57,769 nt of DNA from Bacteroidales bacterium (GTDB lineage Bacteria; Bacteroidota; Bacteroidia; Bacteroidales; UBA12170). This document shows positions 53,062 to 57,769 of this stretch, in pieces. The translations under genes were made by a program, and so were the position numbers. Location of the stretch: assembly GCA_021158405.1 (NCBI GenBank), contig JAGGUP010000078.1:1-57769 (forward strand). The letters are read 5' to 3'. Positions within the stretch are counted from its first letter, which is position 1; each line of letters begins with the position of its first letter. The notes beneath the pieces were generated by a model. The model did not search any database. It was not told the origin of the DNA and saw nothing but the letters and a program-made list of their open reading frames with translations.

Positions 53062-54741
53062 ATGGCTGACGATAAGAAAATTATATTCTCAATGGTGGGC
53101 GTATCTAAACAATACGGCCCAAGCAAAAAGATTTTAAAAGATATTTATTTATCGTTTTACCATGGCGCAAAGATTGGCATTATCGGTTTAAACGGTTCAG
53201 GGAAATCTTCTCTGCTAAAAATAATTGCAGGAACAGAAAAACCCACACAGGGAGATGTTGTTTTTTCTCCGGGCTATAGAGTAGGAATGCTCGATCAAGA
53301 GCCTTTTCTCGATCCTACAAAAACGGTAATGGAAATAGTTCAAGAGGGTGTTGCCGAAATAGTTTCTTTACTCAAAGAATATGAAGAGGTAAACAATCGT
53401 TTTGCAGAACCTATGAGCGATGATGAGATGACAAAGTTAATCGATCGTCAGGGAGAATTAACGGAACTACTCGACCATCACGATGCTTGGGAACTCGACA
53501 GTAAATTGGAACGCGCTTTGGATGCTTTGCGTTGTCCGCCTTCGGAAGCCAGCGTTAAAAACCTAAGTGGTGGAGAAAAAAGGCGTGTGGCATTGTGCCG
53601 CCTGTTACTTTCAGAGCCTGAAATTCTTTTGCTCGATGAGCCAACAAACCATTTAGATGCTGAATCTATTCAATGGCTTGAAATGCATTTACGACAATAC
53701 AAAGGAACGGTTATCGCTGTAACTCACGATCGCTATTTTCTGGATAATGCCGCAGGTTGGATACTCGAACTGGATCGGGGAGAAGGGATTCCCTGGAAAG
53801 GAAATTATTCTTCCTGGTTAGAACAAAAAACAACGCGTTTGTCGATGGAAGAAAAAACGGCAAGCAAAAGACGTAAAACATTAGAACGAGAACTGGAATG
53901 GGTAAAAATGGCTCCAAAAGCACGGCATGCTAAATCCAAAGCTCGTTTAAACGCCTACGATAGTTTATTGAACCAAGATGAAAAACAACAAGAAGAAAAA
54001 CTCGAAATATACATTCCTAATGGCCCTCGATTGGGTAATCAGGTAATTGAATCCCTTGGTGTATCAAAAGCTTTTGGTGATAAACTACTGTTTGAGAATC
54101 TTGAATTTCATCTTCCTCCCAATGGAATTGTTGGAATTATCGGTCCAAACGGTGCCGGAAAGACAACTTTATTTCGCCTAATTATGGGTATGGAAACACC
54201 CGATAAAGGAGAGTTTAATGTGGGTCCAACAGTAAAAGTAGGATATGTAGATCAGGATCATCAAGATATTGATCCCGAAAAATCGGTTTGGGAAGTGATT
54301 ACCGAAGGCAATGAAAATATTACATTAGGCACTCGGACAATGAATAGTCGAGCTTATGTTTCACGATTTAATTTTAGCGGAACAGATCAAAGTAAGAAAG
54401 CAGGAGTTCTTTCCGGTGGAGAACGAAACAGGATGCATATGGCCTTAACTTTGAAACAAGAAGCCAATGTTTTGCTACTCGATGAGCCCACAAACGATAT
54501 TGATGTTAATACACTTCGCGCACTTGAAGAAGGATTGGAAAATTTTGCCGGTTGTGCCGTTATTATTTCTCACGATCGCTGGTTTTTAGATCGTGTAGCC
54601 ACGCACATTTTAGCTTTTGAAGGCAATTCGCAGGTGTATTGGTTTGAAGGAAGCTATTCGGAATACGAGGAAAATAAGAAAAAACGCCTGGGAGATAAAG
54701 GGCCTGAACGTATTAGATATAAAAAATTAAAGGCCGATTAA
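53062..54741 (+). CDS. ettA: Energy-dependent translational throttle protein EttA (ABC-F)
   Basis: A 559-residue soluble ABC-F ATPase that gates entry of ribosomes into elongation according to energy level. Two nucleotide-binding domains: Walker A GLNGSGKSS and GPNGAGKTT, signatures LSGGEKRRVALCRLLL and LSGGERNRMHMALTL, Walker B LLLDEPTNHLD and LLLDEPTNDID. The linker KRRKTLERELEWVKMAPKAR in pieces is the P-site interaction motif region. The two domains and their spacing match EttA rather than Uup. It has its own promoter and ends 5 nt before the convergent LTA-synthase-like gene. Confidence 0.95.
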   Translation: MADDKKIIFSMVGVSKQYGPSKKILKDIYLSFYHGAKIGIIGLNGSGKSSLLKIIAGTEKPTQGDVVFSPGYRVGMLDQEPFLDPTKTVMEIVQEGVAEIVSLLKEYEEVNNRFAEPMSDDEMTKLIDRQGELTELLDHHDAWELDSKLERALDALRCPPSEASVKNLSGGEKRRVALCRLLLSEPEILLLDEPTNHLDAESIQWLEMHLRQYKGTVIAVTHDRYFLDNAAGWILELDRGEGIPWKGNYSSWLEQKTTRLSMEEKTASKRRKTLERELEWVKMAPKARHAKSKARLNAYDSLLNQDEKQQEEKLEIYIPNGPRLGNQVIESLGVSKAFGDKLLFENLEFHLPPNGIVGIIGPNGAGKTTLFRLIMGMETPDKGEFNVGPTVKVGYVDQDHQDIDPEKSVWEVITEGNENITLGTRTMNSRAYVSRFNFSGTDQSKKAGVLSGGERNRMHMALTLKQEANVLLLDEPTNDIDVNTLRALEEGLENFAGCAVIISHDRWFLDRVATHILAFEGNSQVYWFEGSYSEYEENKKKRLGDKGPERIRYKKLKAD

Positions 54742-54746
54742 GCGTT

Positions 54747-56564
54747 TTATTTATCGTAATAATCCTGATAAGTTGTTTGTAAAATCGCCTTTCCCATTGT
54801 TAAATATTTGTCTGATTGCAAACCATCTTTCTCAATATAACTCGAAGATTGCGCATCATATATAATAGTTGTACTGTCGTTTAGCAGTCCAAAACCATAA
54901 CTAAAAGCATAATATGCAAAGTCATTTGAAGCATTCGTAAACAAATTCCTACTCCAAATAAATTCCTCGCTGTTTATATCCATTTGTGACAATAAAGTAT
55001 TTGTTATATCAGTTTGATTTCCAAACGTTTTAACAATAGTATCATGAATATTTAAAGCTCCACCTAACCACAGCATAGGGATTTGAAATTTTTCAGGACT
55101 ATAATATTTAGAGTTTTTTGGCAAACGCTGACCATGATCTGCAACTATAATAAATAAAGTATTGTCCCATATAGAACTTTCTTTCATGTTTGAAATAAAA
55201 TCGCCCAAAGAATTATCGGCATAATGAATGGAATTTAAAAACATCGTTTCTTCATCTTTTCCTTTTAATAGGGGCTCTACCGGTATATCATAAGGCTCGT
55301 GACTGCTTAAAGTAAAAAAAGTATAAAAGAAAGGCTTATTGGCCTGTGTAATTTTATCTTCTAATTTTTTATATACAATATGATCATGTGCTCCCCATTT
55401 TGAATTCAAATCGCTTTTTGAAAAATCTTTTTCGCTAACTATATATGAGAAATCACCGTAAGATAAGTATGATTTCAATCTGAAAAAATCTATATCTCCA
55501 CCATAAAAAAATGCCGTTTCATAATTTTCAGCAGCAAGAGATTTAGAAATATTGGGCAATTTTGAAGCTTTTGATAATTTATTCATTAGCGATTTCCCCG
55601 GTATAGTTGGATAAGCACTCAAGATAGCAAGCAAACCTTTATCCGACCTATCGCCATTGGCATACATATTTTCAAAGAATATACCCTCTTGCTTTAAGCG
55701 ATTGAATTCAGGAACAATTCCTTTTTCGTTAAGAACTTTGGCAGTAAAACTTTCCCAAATTATAAGAACTATATTCGGTCTATTGTTTTTTAAAACACTG
55801 AGCGAAGAACTTCCATGAGAATACAATTCTTTAGAAATACTTTCGGCTTTATCTTTATCCATAAAAACATACGGGTTTTTATCGTCGCCTTCAAATATGG
55901 TAGTATCAAAAAAGTTCCACGCATAATTTATTGCGGCCTGATTGGCAAAATTATTATTGGAGAAACAAACCGCAGATTGATTCATAGGACTGAGCCCAAA
56001 TCCGCCTCTTATAGGAATTATTAATAGCGCTGTTAACACAATAAAGACAGATGCTTTCCAAAAGGATTCTGTATTAATTCCCACTAATCTTTTATGAATA
56101 AAGTGTTTATATATGAACAGAAAAAGAATAAGCTGAACCAAAAATATAGCAATTAATAAGATTAGAGGTGATGACATTGAAGATGCAATCATTTCAGCAG
56201 GAGAGTTAATATATTTTACTATACTTACATCTAATCTATACCCCCAAACTCTAAACAATTCTATATCCAAAATAAATAAAACGGAAACAATAATTATGCT
56301 TAAATAAGTATAAACCTTAATTAAGATGCTGCTAATATTTTTAATAAATATTGAAAATATTAGCAAAACAAAAGGAATAGCCGACAAATATCCGGCAAAA
56401 GACATATCCATTTTTAATCCAAAAACAAAAATTTTTACAAAGAGAATAATATCTAATTCCTTAAGATTATCAAACTGATAAAAAACGAATAATAGTCTAG
56501 CAACTTGAAAAAACAAAAGCCAAAAAACAAAATAATAAATAGAGAAAATCAATCTCTTTTTCAT
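54747..56564 (-). CDS. LTA-synthase family membrane sulfatase/phosphatase-fold protein
   Basis: A 605-residue protein of the alkaline phosphatase/sulfatase superfamily, with five N-terminal membrane helices (about 8-185) and a large extracytoplasmic domain from about 255. The catalytic segment IVLIIWESFTAKV gives metal ligand E271 and nucleophile T274; NGDRSDKGLLAIL and VADHGQRLP supply the other metal ligands. Relatives add phosphoglycerol or phosphoethanolamine to surface glycans or lipids. A -7 element (56608-56615) precedes the start. Confidence 0.9.
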   Translation of the reverse strand: MKKRLIFSIYYFVFWLLFFQVARLLFVFYQFDNLKELDIILFVKIFVFGLKMDMSFAGYLSAIPFVLLIFSIFIKNISSILIKVYTYLSIIIVSVLFILDIELFRVWGYRLDVSIVKYINSPAEMIASSMSSPLILLIAIFLVQLILFLFIYKHFIHKRLVGINTESFWKASVFIVLTALLIIPIRGGFGLSPMNQSAVCFSNNNFANQAAINYAWNFFDTTIFEGDDKNPYVFMDKDKAESISKELYSHGSSSLSVLKNNRPNIVLIIWESFTAKVLNEKGIVPEFNRLKQEGIFFENMYANGDRSDKGLLAILSAYPTIPGKSLMNKLSKASKLPNISKSLAAENYETAFFYGGDIDFFRLKSYLSYGDFSYIVSEKDFSKSDLNSKWGAHDHIVYKKLEDKITQANKPFFYTFFTLSSHEPYDIPVEPLLKGKDEETMFLNSIHYADNSLGDFISNMKESSIWDNTLFIIVADHGQRLPKNSKYYSPEKFQIPMLWLGGALNIHDTIVKTFGNQTDITNTLLSQMDINSEEFIWSRNLFTNASNDFAYYAFSYGFGLLNDSTTIIYDAQSSSYIEKDGLQSDKYLTMGKAILQTTYQDYYDK

Positions 56565-56607
56565 AAAATAAGAATTTTTAATAGCATGTTTATATCTGCC
56601 TAAATTA

Positions 56608-56615
56608 CAAAAATA
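56608..56615 (-). promoter_or_regulatory. -7 promoter element of the LTA-synthase-like gene (TATTTTTG)
   Basis: An exact TAnnTTTG match on the minus strand, 43 nt before ATG 56564. Confidence 0.5.
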
Positions 56616-56669
56616 TGTATGGCAAAATATTTAACTCTAATCATTGTTGCAAAGTATAGACATTTCTTT

Positions 56670-56677
56670 TAACTTTG
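56670..56677 (+). promoter_or_regulatory. -7 promoter element of ogt (TAACTTTG)
   Basis: An exact TAnnTTTG match 29 nt before ATG 56707; it overlaps the first copy of the tandem duplication. Confidence 0.5.
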
Positions 56678-56697
56678 ACCAAAGACTTTGACCAAAG
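56672..56697 (+). repeat. Tandem 13-bp duplication in the ogt leader
   Basis: ACTTTGACCAAAG occurs twice head to tail (56672-56684, 56685-56697). Each copy is nearly palindromic (CTTTG-A-CCAAAG). The first copy overlaps a TAACTTTG -7 element (56670-56677), so this may be an operator or a slippage duplication. Confidence 0.6.
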
Positions 56698-56706
56698 GCA
56701 AAATCT

Positions 56707-57507
56707 ATGGTAAATTCGATTTCAGCGATTGCTTTATATGGTTTTCAGGATATTCCACCCAATCTTGAAAAAAAGACGATTAAACTGGGTATTAATCTAT
56801 TGCTAATTCCTCGCCTGGATAAGAAAACAGATTTAGGAACTTATGTGCGAGAACTCGTAAATAACTCATCTGCACTCTTTATTTCTAAAATGGACGATGA
56901 GCTTCATACCATCGTTCAGTTTTATTTTGCAGCAAACAAAAAAATATTTCTTATTTCTGAGGAGGAAGACATTCCGTCCTTGCCAAAAGGAGTTATAACC
57001 ATACCGGATGCAGGAACGGCTTTTAAAGAGCTTTTTAACGAGACAGAAAAGTATGTTATTGCAAGCAAAATAGGTAATCTTGAACTTAGATTCAATTCCT
57101 TTGGACTCACTTATTTAAAGGCTCATAAACAAGGATCTGAGACGGAAAATATAAGCAAACAAGCAAGTAAAGTGCAAGGCCAACTGGAAAGCTATTTTGA
57201 TGGAAAACGGAAAATCTTCAATCTAAAAGTGTGCTTAAAAGGAACAGATTTTCAGCGCAAAGTATGGAACGAGCTTATGAAAATTCCTTTTGGACAAACG
57301 ATTAGCTATGGCGATATTGCTCATAAAGTGGGCGATGATAACGCTTCCAGAGCAGTAGGTTTGGCGATAAGCAAAAACCCTATTTGGATTGTAATTCCCT
57401 GTCATCGTGTTCTTAGTAAAGAAGGAGATTTGACTGGTTATGCCGGAGGTTTAGTGCTGAAGCAATCGTTGCTAGATATGGAATCAAATCAAACAAGTCT
57501 TTTTTAA
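56707..57507 (+). CDS. ogt: Methylated-DNA-protein cysteine methyltransferase with extra N-terminal domain
   Basis: A 266-residue suicidal DNA-repair protein that takes alkyl groups from O6-alkylguanine. The C-terminal domain (about 178-262) has GTDFQRKVWNEL, the DNA-binding helix-turn-helix near QTISYGDIAHKVG and the active site IPCHRV with C232, then GYAGGLVLKQSLLDME. Residues 113-175 form the usual Ogt N-terminal domain. Residues 1-112 are an additional alpha/beta region (IALYGFQDIPP, SALFISKMDDE, AANKKIFLIS) that I cannot assign. It may be a fusion; normal Ogt is 160-180 residues. Confidence 0.88.
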   Translation: MVNSISAIALYGFQDIPPNLEKKTIKLGINLLLIPRLDKKTDLGTYVRELVNNSSALFISKMDDELHTIVQFYFAANKKIFLISEEEDIPSLPKGVITIPDAGTAFKELFNETEKYVIASKIGNLELRFNSFGLTYLKAHKQGSETENISKQASKVQGQLESYFDGKRKIFNLKVCLKGTDFQRKVWNELMKIPFGQTISYGDIAHKVGDDNASRAVGLAISKNPIWIVIPCHRVLSKEGDLTGYAGGLVLKQSLLDMESNQTSLF

Positions 57508-57554
57508 ATAATACCATATTATCCTTAGTTTGTATATCCAAGAATTATTTATAG

Positions 57555-57769
57555 ATGATAAAAATTAATGAAGCCTTTATTTCCGTAGTCTCGCAAAAAG
57601 CAAAAGAAAGTCCTCGCAAGCGAATAAATTTTAATTTTCATAAAGAAGATACGGCTACGCTTCAACGTATGTTAAATGCTATGGAACCTGGTACTTATAT
57701 CAGACCTCATAAACATGAAAACCCGGATAAAGTAGAAGCCTTTTTTGCTTTACGAGGCCGGATATTGAT
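57555..57769 (+). CDS. WbuC-family cupin metalloprotein (partial at right edge)
   Basis: The first 71 codons of a cupin protein. AKESPRKRINFNFHKED, QRMLNAMEPGTYIRPHKHEN and FFALRGRI match the WbuC family, which is often found with surface polysaccharide genes. RPHKH holds the metal-binding His pair. It is cut by the window end, so full length and neighbours are not visible. It starts 47 bp after ogt on the same strand. Confidence 0.82.
   Translation, partial: MIKINEAFISVVSQKAKESPRKRINFNFHKEDTATLQRMLNAMEPGTYIRPHKHENPDKVEAFFALRGRIL

Noticed and set aside
1-57769. tRNA or rRNA genes
   Set aside because: I looked for T-loop-like GGTTCGA sequences with a paired acceptor arm and found none outside coding sequence; a covariance search was not run.

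Overview
This window is a low-GC chromosomal segment of a Bacteroidota bacterium, probably of the Bacteroidales/Marinilabiliales type. The evidence is the gene families (DUF4494, Bacteroidota-type YbeY, a C1B papain-like peptidase, Rex), dense core housekeeping content, weak Shine-Dalgarno sequences, and many copies of the Bacteroidota sigma factor -7 element TAnnTTTG about 20-40 nt before start codons. I saw no rRNA, tRNA, CRISPR array, prophage or complete insertion sequence.

Layout. 1-1.5 kb holds a MITE-like repeat, a small heat-shock protein and a decayed GIY-YIG gene between repeats. 1.5-6.5 kb holds dnaG, a divergent cyclase-like protein, kbl and pyrophosphatase. 6.5-9.2 kb (minus) holds a single-chain aconitase-superfamily enzyme and a flavoprotein reductase. 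9.4-13.8 kb (minus) holds a methyltransferase, mnmG, ybeY, an RsbW-like ATPase and a DUF4494 protein; mnmG is bracketed by two parS-like ParB sites, one a perfect 16-bp match, which suggests an origin-proximal location. 13.9-18.7 kb (plus) holds a CTP protease, rsgA, a CBS/ACT protein and an outer-membrane barrel. 18.7-22.2 kb (minus) holds two glycosyltransferases and AcpH. 22.6-34.2 kb holds a U32 protein, an MFS transporter, a cobalamin adenosyltransferase, a HAD hydrolase, YebC, a PspC/LiaF-like pair, a Crp/Fnr regulator, PanB, a C1 peptidase and a ModBC-like ABC pair. 34.3-44.9 kb holds PpiD, LysS, a Ca2+/Na+ antiporter, the rex-ribF-MBL operon, a Gate-domain protein and glutamine synthetase. 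45-57.8 kb holds a MacB-like permease, decayed genes (CDF transporter, transposase, a split membrane gene), yaaA, DUF493, a PfkB kinase, penicillin acylase, EttA, an LTA-synthase-like sulfatase, a two-part Ogt and a partial WbuC cupin at the right edge.

How it works together. Most of it is housekeeping: replication priming, tRNA modification and charging, ribosome maturation (RsgA, YbeY, EttA), envelope biogenesis, and redox or cofactor metabolism (Rex, RibF, PanB, PduO). I found no complete defence island or novel multi-gene system. The least explained parts are the small repeats: a 167-bp inverted-repeat MITE family whose end also appears as a scar in a gene downstream of yaaA, a TGATACGATGAC repeat family, and a GIY-YIG gene between inverted repeats. 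Other odd points are a cyclase-like orphan beside dnaG, RibF with an apparently dead riboflavin kinase half, and an Ogt with an unrecognised N-terminal domain.

Four starts were moved downstream because a -7 element lies inside the longest open frame (dnaG, the U32 gene, the DUF4494 gene, the Gate-domain gene). All functional calls come from reading motifs by eye; no database search was run.
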